The position numbers and the translations under genes are program-made. The notes under the pieces were generated by a model. That model was not told where the DNA came from. It did no database searches and saw only the letters and a program-made list of their open reading frames with translations. This document shows, piece after piece, positions 36,757 to 49,069 of a DNA stretch of 64,000 nucleotides. Within the stretch, counting starts at the first letter, position 1; each line of letters begins with the position of its first letter. Origin of the DNA: Gnetum montanum (lineage: Eukaryota > Streptophyta > Gnetopsida > Gnetales > Gnetaceae); assembly GCA_015680685.1 (NCBI GenBank), contig MNCI01008966.1, forward strand, positions 16,984 to 80,983. Reading direction: 5' to 3'.

Positions 36757-39240
36757 ATTCCATTAATCATTATACCAAAGAAGGGTTGCAAATGGAGGGT
36801 TTGTATTGATTTTAGATTATTAAACATGGCAACATTCAAAAACCATTTTCCTCTATCATTTGTTGACCAAGTCCTAGATACTATAACAAGACACTAGTAT
36901 TACAACTTTCTAGATGACTATAGTGAGTACAACCAAATCTACATTGCACTAGAAGAAAAAGAAAAGACCACATTCATTGGTCCATAGAGGATGTTTGCAT
37001 ACAAGTAGATGCCCTTTAATTTGTGTAATGCACCAATTGCATTTGAAAGGCTTGTTCTCAAGATCTTCCAAAAGCAAATTAGGAATGAGATTGAAGTCTT
37101 TATGGATGACTTCTTCACATATGGGCTAGATTTTAAATAAGTCTTGGACCATTTAGAGTAGGTATTGAAGAGATGTGTAGAAACCCATCTAAAGCTCAAT
37201 TAGTAGAAAAGAAATTTAATGGTTGAACATGGTATAGTTCTAGAACATAGAGTATCTCACAAGCAAATAAAGGTAGATCCAGAGAAGATCAAAGTCATCC
37301 AAAACATCACTCAAAGGTCATAAACCATTAAGGATGTCAAATCATTTCTTGGCCACATAGGATATTATAAAAGATTTATTAAAAATTTCTGAAAAATTAC
37401 AAAACCACTAGTAAGACTCACAAAGAAAGATGCACCATTCCACTAGATAAAACTATGTGAGAAGGCATTTAAGACATTAAAATAGAAATTGATCGAAATG
37501 CCAATTCTTAGAGCTTCGGCTTGGTCTAAAACCTTTTACATAATGATAGATGCTTTAAACTAGGCACTGGGAGTAGTACTCACTAAACTATATGATCAAA
37601 GATTACCATATTACATACATTGTGCTAGTCAAAGCATCACTAGGGAATAACTTAATTACACTACTACAAAAAAGGTGCTTATGATTGTGGTGTATGCACT
37701 TGGAAAAATTAGACATTATGTGGTCATGTATTTTATTTATGTCCACATGGATCATAGTGCTTTTACATTTTTTATGAATAAACAAGTAGTCATTATAAGA
37801 GTAATAAGATGGCTCGTGATATTATAAGAATTTGACATCACCATGATTGATAAAAAAGGAACCAAAAACATTGTAGCTAAACATTTATCCAAACTCAAAT
37901 GGGAATCACAAGATAATGATGAACCATTATCAAACCAATTTCCTAATGAAATCTATTTATAAGAATAACAATGGCTATAACCTTAATATAGAAGTCATGG
38001 ATTTTTTATTATGTGACCTATCTCACTATACAAAAACTCCCTGTTGAGTGGGACAAGAAACAAAAGGAGTAGTTCCTCCACTGAGCCAAATAATATATGG
38101 AAATTAATGGTTCTATAAGATCTATATTGATAGACTAATCGAATGGTGTATTCCTGAAGAAGACCAACAAAGAACCTTACAAGATGAACATGAAGGACCA
38201 TGTGGTGGTCACTATGTAGGATAAAGGACAATACTTAAACTACTAAAGGTAGGCTACTTCTAGCCTATCATATTTTGTAGCGCACACTAGTTCACCCAAT
38301 CTTGTGAGAGGTGTCAATGCAACAAAGGATTAACAATCAAAAACGAAGGTTCCCAACAATGGATACAACCATTAGAACCATTTGATATTTGGGAAATTGA
38401 TTTTCTTGGGTCCATCACGCCGATGTCTAATGGGAAATTGTACATTATAGTGATAGTTGATTATTACACAAAGTGGACAAAAGTAGCTGCAGTCAAGGAT
38501 TGCACAACCAAAACAACTACTAAGTTCTTTTAACAACATGTGGTGAATAGATTTGGAATGCCATGCATGCTCATATCAAATAGTGGGACTCATTTTATAA
38601 GAGCTACATTAAAACAAGTAATGCAAAAACTTGGGCTGAATCACAAACTAACTACACCATACCATCCCCAAGAAAATGGTTAAGTAGAAGTGCCTAACTA
38701 GGAAATCACAAGAATATTAACCAAAATAGTTAGTTTACATAGGAAGGATTGGAGCACTAAACTCAATGATGCTCTATCGGCATATAGATCAACATGTTAA
38801 CTTCCTATCGGGTACTTCCCATACAAGTTAGTTTACAATAAATTACCCACATTATTGATCTGAGAAAAACTCAATGCCCTTTCTACTGCATGTATACTTG
38901 ATCTTGACTTAAGCGTAGCTTAAAGAGAACACCTCATGAGTCTTAATCTCTTAGATTAGAATAGATTAGTCACTCAAATGAGTAAAAACATTCACAAAAA
39001 GTGCTCAAAAAATAGACATGACACTAAAATAAGACAAGTATCAATTCAACTTGGTGATAAAGTCCTCTATTACAATCCTAGTCATGTCCCACAAAAGGCT
39101 AAGTTCCAAATCTTATAGGAAGGATGTCATATTGTCTATGCAACATACCAATTTGGTGGCATGTAGATCTATCATCCAACCAACCCACAAAAGTTGATTC
39201 TTATCAATATTCAACAAGTCAATCCATATCATGACTTTTC
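36757..39240 (+). pseudogene. pol: E4 pol from mid-RT to integrase end, broken
   Basis: It starts abruptly inside RT: IPLIIIPKKGCKWRVCIDF (36757-36813). Then come NHFPLSFVDQVLDTI, LCNAPIAF and VFMDDFFTYG (37097-37126, FMDD kept). RNase H is near 37500-37800 (YYIHCASQSITRE, VHMDHSAFTFFMN). Integrase is at 38290-39230 with EIDFLGSITPMSNGKLYIIV (38395-38455), LISNSGTHF (38572-38598; second catalytic Asp is Asn), and PYHPQENG then VEV (38660-38690). The tail INIQQVNPYHDF ends near 39240. Stops are frequent. The 5' end is cut by the Tat-like fragment. Confidence 0.83.
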
Positions 39241-39899
39241 TTACTCTTTTAAGGACTCTACCCTATCTACCAGGCAAGCTACCACCTATTCGATATTCTA
39301 AATATCCACTTCTCATAATAGTCACGAGGATGTCAAACTTGACAGTTAGGCACAAATTTTTCTTTGAACATTTTTCTACTTTTTATCTTTTTTCATTTCT
39401 TACTAATTTTTCCATTTTTATACCCTTTTTATTTTTTAAATCATTTTTCACTCTTTAATAATTTTTTACCTTTTCTATTTTGAACATTTTTGTATAATTT
39501 TTTATCATCTTTCTTGTAGATATTTTTGTTGATTTTTCTAATAAAGTGCACAGGAATAAAATAAGATGTAGTCCCAATAATGTGAAAGTTGACCTATATT
39601 ATCAAATCATTGGAAGACTGATTCTATATATAGTGAGACCACATCATCCATCCACTCGTTTCCAATAATAAAAGGTTCTTACCATGGCCATAATGACATT
39701 CTTCACACAATAAAAATAAAATAAACTTGTGATCATTATGCTTAAATAGAAGAGTGAAGAACCAAGTGGGAATGAAAAGGGTGTGAGATCAAGGGTATTT
39801 GTGGATTCTCTAAAACTACTACTATAAGTTTTATTATGTTGTTAAGTTGCATTATTTACTTGAGTTTCAATGAAACATGGAAGTCCAAAATAAGTGCTG

Positions 39900-40130
39900 C
39901 CTTGCCATGTCACTAGAAAGAACTATTACCCATGCTTATAGGTAGTTCACTGGTAAGGTTAACATATTAAAAACATAATAAATGCACAAAATAAAAGTTT
40001 CTAGGGGTTCCACTAGAACGAAATTACCCATGCCTAAAGCTAGGTGACTTCTCAGCAATTTCAAGGTTTCTTGGACTTACATTAGTTATGGGGCTAGAAA
40101 GGCATGTTACCCATGCTTGAAGGCACTCCT
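39900..40130 (+). repeat. Conserved block in three tandem-like copies (E4)
   Basis: Copies at about 39908-39955 (CACTAGAAAGAACTATTACC...), 40000-40055 (CACTAGAACGAAATTACCCA...) and 40085-40130 (GCTAGAAAGGCATGTTACCC...), spaced about 90 bases apart. The third is closest to the single E2 copy. The second shares its lead (tttctaggggttcc) and trail (ggtgacttct) with the single E5 copy (tttctagggatccc ... cagcttct), so each copy preserves a slightly different form. Confidence 0.5.
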
Positions 40131-40969
40131 TTATCAAATGGAAAGGTCTCCTTTAAAATAATAATAATAACAATAATAAAGTGTGCTCTTAATTTAACTT
40201 CTTCCTTGAACTTCTTTGCCAAGTGGTAATACTCCTTGCAATGGTGGTAACCTTGTTGTTGTTGGTTTTGAGATGATACAATGCAATGTCACAGGTAAGT
40301 GGTATGGACTTGGTTTGAATCTTGGAGAGAAAGCTAATGATTACTTTAACCATATATCATACACAATAATCCATTATGCCTATGATAAGACACCTCACAT
40401 TCCAATTCCTACAATCCCTTCTACTTCCATCCCATCTCACTATTATATATAATCATAATTCAATGGTTTTGTATAATATAGCATTATTTTCTTATTCAAG
40501 CGGTACTAACATGTGTGTTTTGCAAGACTAGTATGTTTTACACTCAACTTCTTAAGTGTCTATGGACACTTGTAGGTTTGGTTATACAAGGGTACTAAGG
40601 GCTGAAGCTTACTTTAGGAAGGATTCACTTGTATAACTCCTATGCTTCATACTTGATGACCAATTCCACAATCATCTTGTGCCTCCAAGATACTTAAACC
40701 ATTAATTTTTACTTTCCTACATTCTCATAACTAATCATACTTTTGGTAATTGCTACTACCATCTCCTATATATCTCATTGCATTTCTTTACCAAAGAATC
40801 ATTCTTTCACAAGCTTTTATTGCAAAACTTTCATAATCTGAGAATCCTCTATGATAAAGAACCCTTTGAGACATCTTTACATCTTGCACACTATCCATTT
40901 GATCCAATTTTTTCATCAAAAATTGCTCAAAATGCAAAAAAAAACAAAAAAGTAATTGATGGTGACATT

Positions 40970-41060
40970 ATAACTATGATGTATTAGGCCCTAATATGGT
41001 GCAACTACAATGTCATATCTATGATGTATCTAATATAATCTATCTATATATACATGTGGG
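40970..41060 (+). promoter_or_regulatory. Internal U3-like promoter candidate upstream of E4 aORF
   Basis: AATGTCATATCTATGATGTA (41010-41029) is followed by a TATA-like CTATCTATATATACATG (about 41039-41055), about 500 bases before the aORF ATG. E4's LTR head has related words (TGATATTGTATCTATGATAT at 44558) before its own TATA. The resemblance is weaker than in E5. Confidence 0.33.
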
Positions 41061-41549
41061 AGTTAGGAATTTTTTCATTTTCCACATTTCAAGCAAAGGG
41101 AGTTCATGCTATTTTTCTCACCCTCTAGCAGTCAACTTTCTTGACCATTCTTGATCACAACATGACCAACTTAGTCATGGGGAAGAGTGTTGTTCATAAA
41201 TAAGTCAAATTAGACCAAAGTTCTCTACCACTGGAAGAGTATATTAAGGGTCAGAATAAGAACAAATAAGCATATTTTGATTAGTTAACTCAATAAAAGC
41301 TAATAAACCTAACCAATTCTCCTATCCACCCATTCAATTACATAATAAATGAGAAAATAGTGACTATGAGAGGTTATAAAAATCAAAAGTACAAGGAATA
41401 AGGGTTTCTTTTTGAAATTTTTCTAACTCTATAAGTAATAATAAGGATAAACTTGTGATCAAATTTCAAAACCTAAGAAAGGACTATGAACCATTAGTAA
41501 CCTATTTGAAATTCTTGGGTAATCTCAAATGAACCCTTGATAATTGTAG

Positions 41550-44288
41550 ATGGCTCCTAAAAGAGCCATAGAAGGAAGACCCTCATAGCAAGGAACCAAA
41601 GACCTAGAGGTAGAGGTAGAGGTCAAGGTGGAGAACAAAGTCCAGAAGTGGATCAAGGGGCTCAATTCTTTAGCATCCATCAGTGAAGACCTACAACAGA
41701 ACACTCTGCACAAGCTAAGGCTAAAGTACCACCAACTCTAGAGTAAGAACAACATCTCACACTATTAGTAGAATGTCTCCAAGCCATTTAGGAAAAATCA
41801 ATCATGTCCATAGTTCTCGTAGAACTCAACTTTGGACTATTCATGGAATTCACACTTGCCAACATCTGAGAACAACTCCAAGACTTTTCTTTGTGGCCAA
41901 CTCAATCATGCAATGGAAAATGATATTTAGGAAAAGTATATGAGTTTTGGAAGAACAAATAGGATGATGCCACAATAAAAATTGAAGGAGTCACCATGCC
42001 TTATTTAGTTAAGGCAATTGCAAAGGCACTTAAAATTTCTAATGTTAGAGCAAATATTGCATAGATATTTATAAGATTCAACACTGAGGTAAAGATATTA
42101 TGGCTACAAAGAGCTTATGGGTTAGCAGATAAGGAATATAGTGGATTGTTTACTAAGGAGAAAATATACTTCAAGATAGGAACATACCATAATTTTTCCA
42201 TCAAAAGGCTTAATAAAATTTCCACCTATGCAACAAGAGAAAGTGTTATTCTTATGGGGAAATTCAATGCAAATTTGGCTCATTTATTATTTTTAGAAAT
42301 TCAAAGAAGATTGAAGAAAAGAAGGTAGGGAAACTCATATTGTCATTCCCTTACCTCATTAAAAGGTTATGCAAGCAAGCAAGAATTTTGGATTCCACAA
42401 ATGATCTTCAATGTAAGGCCTAGAATGCATCCTATGTTAAGATGTCTAAACTACTACCTTCGAAGAAAGATTAGTTGGAGAAGCCAACAGGAATTGAGGA
42501 AGTAGTAGGATCAACATCAGTAGGTAACATTATAGCAATAGGAAAATAGCAAGTAGGAACTAGTGGATTAATGCCAGCTAGTGATTAACTTGAATCAAGC
42601 ACTTCACCAACTCAACAAGACTATAGACCTTCAATAAAATACTTGCAACAAATTACTGAAATCATAAGTTTGGGAAATAAGAAATGTTCTATAAAGTATA
42701 AAGTGAGAGATAATTCTGTAAGACCTATTGTATCAGTAGGATTTACTCATGGTCAAATCTCATTGTAAGAAAAAGAAGATGAAGATTGGGCATAATAAAT
42801 CTCTCATAATGTTGCATTATTTTAGGTCATGTTGGAAATAGGAGAAGGATCCACAGTCATGGTAATGCAACACTAGGATTTAGTAAGAGAAACAAAGCTA
42901 ATCATGAATCATATTAAAGAATCATTCAATGTTCTCATTATGCCACTGGTAGATATTATTGAAGCTAGAGATGTTGAAATGTTAATTGGTACATCCACGC
43001 CCCCAAAAGAACATGAAGATATCCTTGATTAACTACTACAGATAGGCCAAGTAATGTAGAATCTTTTTTATATCCCTTGTGATATTAGTGCAGTATAGTC
43101 AAATCCGATCTCAACAAAGGGCAAGCTAGTAATGGCTGAAATAAGAGTTGAATTTATAGAGAATGAAGTGTAAAGGTTGTAAGCGAAATTTGTAGCCTTA
43201 AGAGCAAAAAGTGCTAAACTAGCTCGATAAATATAGAACTAAACAAGTAACCAAGCTCATAGTGCGGAACATCCAAGTGAAGATGGAAAAGGAGAAGACA
43301 ACATGGAATGCCTCTGTAGTACAAGCTCAAACCTACACACATGTCAAAGCATTAACTTCCCTTGAAGAAGAAAAAAATAATTACTGCTGAAAATAAAAGG
43401 TTGATAGATATGGAAAAATAGAAGAATGTTATCAAAGAAACCATCCATTAGCTTAGAAAATAATTTACAAGAGTCGATCAGGACATGTGAAAATTGGCCA
43501 ATGAAAATAGAACACAATCAATAGAAGAAGTCAACACTATTTGCCAAAAGTTAGCAATTGAGATTAGCATGTGGCAAAATGAGGCTAAAAAGCATGAAAG
43601 GATAAAAGAGCACTTCAGAGACTAGGTGGGCATGTATAAACAAATTGATGAAAAAGAAATCTAGTTGGCTAAAGCCAAAATCAACTTCATCATCATGTAG
43701 ACACTTATTTGGTAGCCAATCATGGATAGTCTAGTTCATGTCCATTAGGATGAAGTGAAGAACAAGAACCTATAGATTGAAGACCTTACAAAGTACATGG
43801 GATTAACAAACCATCGATGTGCTAATCTAGCCATGCTCACAGGAGGAAGACCTAAAAATGAAGTAGAGCAGCAAGTGATCGTGACTTATGCATTATATGA
43901 GAAAGAGTTTGTAGACAGAAAGGATGTGCAACAAGAATTGCATATTGCAAACTCTGAGTTCGAAGTGGTTGAAGCTAGCTTCCAAGATTAGAAGGATGTA
44001 GCAGTAAACCCAACTTGCAAAATGATAGATTATCAAGAGTTAAAAAAAGTGGCTAGGGCATTTAAAGAAGAAAAATGACAATTTGCAACTTGGTATGTAA
44101 AAGCAAACAAGATGTATTCATAGCTATCATGCCCATAAGAGGTACAAACTCCAACTAACATTGTAGAATTTGCCTAGATGGTACATGATCCCATATCAAA
44201 AGAAAAGAAACTTCAAGGATTACTCAATAGATATCAAATCCCAAAGCCTAATGATAAAGGGAAGAAGCCAATGCCACCAAGGATATGA
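41550..44288 (+). pseudogene. E4 extra ORF (aORF)
   Basis: It starts MAPKRAIEGRPS, with an Arg/Gly-rich stretch PRGRGRGQGG in a neighbouring frame. The globular module has VELNFGLFMEFTLANI (41820-41867), YLVKAIAKALKISNV (42002-42046), and the open frame 42146-42328 with EKIYFKIGTYHNFSIKRLNK and GKFNANLAHLLFLEI. A Lys/Glu/Gln-rich coiled-coil region (about 42600-44050) includes the frame 43797-43991. The C-terminal module is FATWYVKANKMY, MVHDPISKEKKLQGLLNRYQ (44085-44230), stop at 44288. The E5 modules match in order. Function unknown. Confidence 0.62.
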
Positions 44289-44536
44289 GGCTATATTGAG
44301 TTTTACCATTTTTCCTTGTTTTTTTTGTTGTTTTAAATTACCAAATTGTGTTAATCATGCAACGCATAACAATTTTGTAAACACTGCTTGAACCACAATG
44401 TGGCATTCAAAGTCAAGTTAGCAATGTATATAAGTAGCCATGTAAAAGTCTGAATACACCTCACAATTTTGTAAGGAACTCTAGCCTCCTTTTAGGGTTT
44501 AGGTCAACGACAAGTATCTGGTCAATCATTGGGATA

Positions 44537-45340
44537 TGAAAAAATCCATTAAGTTGAATGATATGATATTGTATCTATGATATCGTAGCTTTGCTTACAT
44601 CATCGTAGATACAATGTAGTGGGCTTTTGTCATGACTATAAAGTTGGAAGAACTTTTGTGCAACACTTAGCAAAATTCTTACAATTTCTTTGCATGAGTT
44701 ACACTTAGAGTTAGAGTTAGAAGTGAATGCCCATAGTGTGGTAACTAATAGTTTTACATAGTCTTTATCCAAGTGGATTGTACCTGGACACAAATTCATG
44801 ACCAACAATAAAGATCAAGATTGTTTCTTATCATTGTAGCATCCCACTTAGTTTACTTTTATTTTCTAATGTGTTTACTTTAATTTAGTTCTTTACATGT
44901 TCAAAGTACTTTACTTTTCCAATGTTAATTTGTAAGGTGAAATAAGTATGACTGGTTTCAAGCATTCAGTGTAATCATTTGGTGACCCAATAGTGACTTC
45001 ACTTGATTCGTTGAGTAGTGAATTCACTTGGTAATTCTAATAATGGTTACATGAGACCAAGGCATGTGTGGAAAGCCAAGAATGGATGCTTATCACCATA
45101 AGCTAGGATAGGTTACCTTTCTGTTATCATTTAGAAGTAGACTTTATTCTCACTTTCATTATGGAAACACTTAGGATTCACTTGAGCCCACAACATCATT
45201 ATATCATATACCTCACTATAAATTAAACCATACTACTTGTACTTCACTAACTTAATGTGATAGGATGATGATCATGAATCAACTATCAACCACTAGCATA
45301 CTTACATTGTCTATCTATGTATTATGATTTGGTTGCACAA
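44537..45340 (+). repeat. E4 3' LTR, main part (cut by E5)
   Basis: It starts TGAAAAAATCCATT (5' copy TGATAAAATCCATT). The TATA-like ACTATAAAG is at 44635-44643 and AACAATAAAGATC at about 44802. It stops at ...GGTTGCACAA, where E5 begins, and its last bases lie at 55481-55503 and 56565-56592. Confidence 0.8.
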
Positions 45341-46173
45341 TGATGAGCAGTGAAGTACCCAACACCCAACCATACGAGATACAAGTGTTCATATATAATC
45401 CCAGTCAAACTCCATAGATAAGGCAATGTGATTATACCAGTAATTAATTAGCATTCATGATCATTGTCTTCCCATGTGAGCTAGTAAAATCAATGCATAT
45501 GGTTTAACTCACAATGAGGTATATGATATTGATGTTTTATTGGCCATTGGGCTTCTAGTAAACATGAAGTAAAAGTAAATGTATCTAAATCTAAGTGACA
45601 ATAAAACAAATCCAAACTAGCCTATGCAACTAGTTCTAATCTTTTAGTTACACCTCTAACTTTGTGCAACTACTACTAGGATTACCAAGTACCACACTAC
45701 TAGGCATACCAAGTGATAGTACTACTGGGTTGCAAAGTAGTTACACTTATGTGCTCAAGATAAGTTGTACTCATTCTACTTAACGACATTACAAGTATAT
45801 TGCAAGTAATCATTACCATTAACTATGAAAACAAAAAATAGTAAACTAATTGAAAACAAAAATAAAACTAGTGTTGCTGCAATTATGTAGAATAATCTTG
45901 ATCTTTATTGTCAATCATGCAATGTGTCCAAGTACATCACACTCAAATAAAGATACCATTTAATTACAAAACATAACATTGTAGGCACACGCTACTAAGT
46001 ACTAAATTTAAGAAAACAAACTAAAAGAGTTTTGTTATTATGCTATCAAATCTACTGCAAATTCATGTGCCTAAGTGCTACTTATATGAGCTAGCACACA
46101 CCCCGCAATATCATTTATACAATAACATATGTTGAGATATGATATTGTTCCTTGAAAATTTTTGGATTTATCA
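45341..46173 (-). repeat. E5 3' LTR (833 bp)
   Basis: The minus strand starts TGATAAATCC and ends CACTGCTCATCA. It aligns with 54610-55475; the 5' copy has a longer U3 motif region. The upstream (minus) tract GTTGTGGGTGTA (46174-46185) is the decayed 3' polypurine tract. Confidence 0.85.
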
Positions 46174-46305
46174 TACACCCACAACTGATTGAAAACTCAT
46201 CCTCGAGTTAAAACAAAATGAGGATGGAGTTCCTTACAAAATTGGAAGGTATATTTATATGACACTGACTTCTATATACATGACTCTCTAGTGTCGTAGT
46301 GGAGT

Positions 46306-49069
46306 TTAAGAAAATGAACACATGACATGACAACTTTGACAAAAAATGAAAAACAAAATTTGGCAAGGTTGAGTGTAGCCTAATGTTGTTCTAGGTGAAG
46401 GTGGCTCTTCCATAGTTTTCTTCCCCTTGTTGTCAGGCTTCTTAAATTGGTATTTGTTTAGGAGTGCTTGCAACTTCTCTTCCTTCATTCTTGGATCGTG
46501 GACCATCCATGCTAATGAACCAATGTTTGATGGACTTGGTACATTCCATAGACATGGTAGTTGCAAAAACATTTGATTGGCTTTAATGTACCATGCCATA
46601 AACTATTGTCCCTCTTCTTCAAAAGCTCTAGCCTTTTCTCTAAGTTCATGATAGTTTGTTAATCTTTTGGCTAGATTTGTTGCTATATCTTTTTGCCCTT
46701 GGTAGCCAACCTTAATTACTTCTAGTTCTAAGTTTGCTATTTGAATTTTTTGAAGAGCGTCTTTTCAGTCTACAAACTCCTTCTTGTACAAGGAATAGGT
46801 GGTTGCTACTTGCTATTCTAGCTCATTTCTAGGTCTTCTAGCTATTAGCATGGCCAAATTAGCATAATGAAGGTAGGCTAACACCATGTATTCTTTCAAG
46901 TATTCTATGCATAGATCTTTATTTTCACTTCTGCTTGATAGGTCTAGGCCATGTTGTCGAAGATGGATTACCAATCAAGATTTTGTGCTATAATAGAACT
47001 GATTTTGGCCTTTTCCATCTAGATCTATTTCTCATTTATTTGTTTATACATGCCCACTTGGTCTCGGAAGTATTCTTTGAGCTTTCATGTTTCTTAGCTT
47101 TATTTTACCACATGTTGATTTTGATAACTGATTTTTGTCCAATGGTGCATACCTCCTCCATAAAGAGAGTTTTGTTTTCTCTTACGAGGTGACTCATATC
47201 TTGATTGACCCTCATTAGTTGCTCTCTCAACTGATAGACAAGCTTATGTTATCTACAGTGAGTTATTTATTTTCTTCCTATAAGGCAACAAGTTCCTTAA
47301 CATGGCATATGATTAGGCTTTAGCTACTAAAGCATTCCATACTATCTTTTCTTCTCATTTTCTATGTCCTTATTGTTCCTAAGAATGAAATTAATTTACT
47401 CAATTCTGAATTGTGTTATTTGATTTGGTACTATGAACTAAGTTGGATCTCTCCTTTCTACTCTTAGGGCTACAAGCTCTTCTTGTAATTGATGAAGCTC
47501 ATTCTTAGCATGCTCTGCCTTGGTTTCAACCATGATTAATTTTCCTTTTGTGGTAATTAATTCAAACTATGTTGTAGTGACATCACTAGAAAAATCAAAG
47601 AGATTTGTCATAACTTGTCCTATTTGCAACAATTTATCTAACACATCTTCATGTTCTACATGAGTCATAGAGGTACTAGCTAGCATTTAAGACTATTTGG
47701 TTCCAAAAATATTAGCTGGTGGCATGACAGGTATATTAAATAATTCTTTGATGTGATCTATAATCACTTCTGCAACTCCCGCTACATCATGGTGCTACAT
47801 GATCACAACTGTGGCTCCTTCTCTAGATTCAAGCATCACTTGGAATGATGTGGTGTTCCTAAAAATTTATTGTAACCACTAGGCCTCTCCTCCTGATAGC
47901 AATGATATTTTTCCACTAGTAGGATTAATTGAAATGGCTGGTCTAACTACATCATCAATAACTTTGAATAGATTGGCCTCTTCTCTACTTCCCCAACTAA
48001 TAGTTTCTACAATTTATTGTAGATGACTCACTGAAGATCTGTAATCTTATAGCAATGGCGGTGGAATTTGTGATTGTTACTGCTATTGACTTGTGATTTG
48101 GGTATTCTCCTTAGTGCCTAGTTATTCTTCTATTTTTTCCTTTTTGGGAGCCACTTGCTTGAGAATTTTAGCATAGGAAGCATTCTATGCCTTCCTTAAT
48201 GCATGACTTGTATATCCTTGGATACCAGCTCATTCACATAACTTCCAAATAAGGAAAGGAAATGGAAGTGGTAACTTCCCTAGCTTCTTTTCTTTGAACT
48301 ACCTTTAGATTTCTATGAAGTAGAGGTGTGCAATGTTTGCATTGAATTTTCCTATTAATATTGCACTCCCTTTGGTTTCATATGTAGATATTTGATTCAA
48401 TCTTTTGGTAGGAAATAGGTGATAAGTGCTAATTTTAAAATAGATCTTTTCTTCTACAGTTAATTCACCATATTCATAATCTTTCTTACCATACACCCAT
48501 TGTAACAATAGCTTCTTGGTGTTTGTGTCAAATCTAGTTGATATCTGTGCCACCTTTTCTTCTTGATTAGGCACATTCAATACCTTTGCTATTGCCTTAA
48601 CTAGGTAAGATACTGAGATTCCCTTAATTTTAATGGTAGCATTAACTTTTCGATTTTGCCAAAACTGGAGTGTTTCTCCTAGATACCATTCTCCATTTTT
48701 TGTCAAAGTAGGCCACAAAGGATATGACTGAAGTTGGGCCTTAATAGCTTTTGGAGAAAATTCCAAGAATAGACAAAATTTGTGTTCCATAATGACTGTT
48801 GACATGATGGATTTTTCCTGAATAGCCTAACAGCATTTAGGTGACAGTGTAAGCTATTTTCCCTAGATGGACACTAGTGGAACATCCACTTCTACTTGAG
48901 TAGATTGCTCTGTGGCAGGAGTTTTTTGATGAATGCTAAAGGATTGTGCTTCCTGCTCTCCTTGTTCTGCTTGTGTATTTTGCTCACTCGCTTGTCCTCT
49001 TCTATGACCTCATGGTCTTTTTCTTACCAGTTGTGGGAGTTCTCCTTGTGCTTCTCTTTTTAGGGTCAT
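46306..49069 (-). pseudogene. E5 extra ORF (aORF), best-preserved copy
   Basis: It starts MTLKREAQGELPQLVRKRP at 49069, then QASEQNTQAEQGEQEAQSFS. The 166-codon open frame 48805-48305 holds the globular module: FCLFLEFSPKAIKAQLQSYP, then WPTLTKNGEWYLGETLQFW, VSYLVKAIAKVLNVPNQEEK, ELTVEEKIYFKISTYHLFPT and GKFNANIAHLYFIEI. A broken coiled-coil region (about 48240-46620) follows. The C-terminal frame 46599-46306 has MAWYIKANQMFLQLPCLWNV, PSPSNIGSLAWMVHDPRMKE and KLQALLNKYQF, then a basic tail. The middle module recalls the layout of Athila-type 'putative plant transposon protein' segments, but this is recall only. Role unknown; env-like, nuclear-transport or RNA-binding roles are all open. Confidence 0.66.

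Larger units (their letters stand above)
39241..41549 (+). other. E4 spacer between pol and extra ORF
   Basis: Contains a T-rich tract (39355-39535), the gtgtgagatcaagggtatttgtgg-type block (39779-39805), three copies of the conserved block (39900-40130) and a TATA-bearing U3-like region (40970-41060). Short frames at 40216-40452 and 40778-40987 are not conserved elsewhere. Confidence 0.6.
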
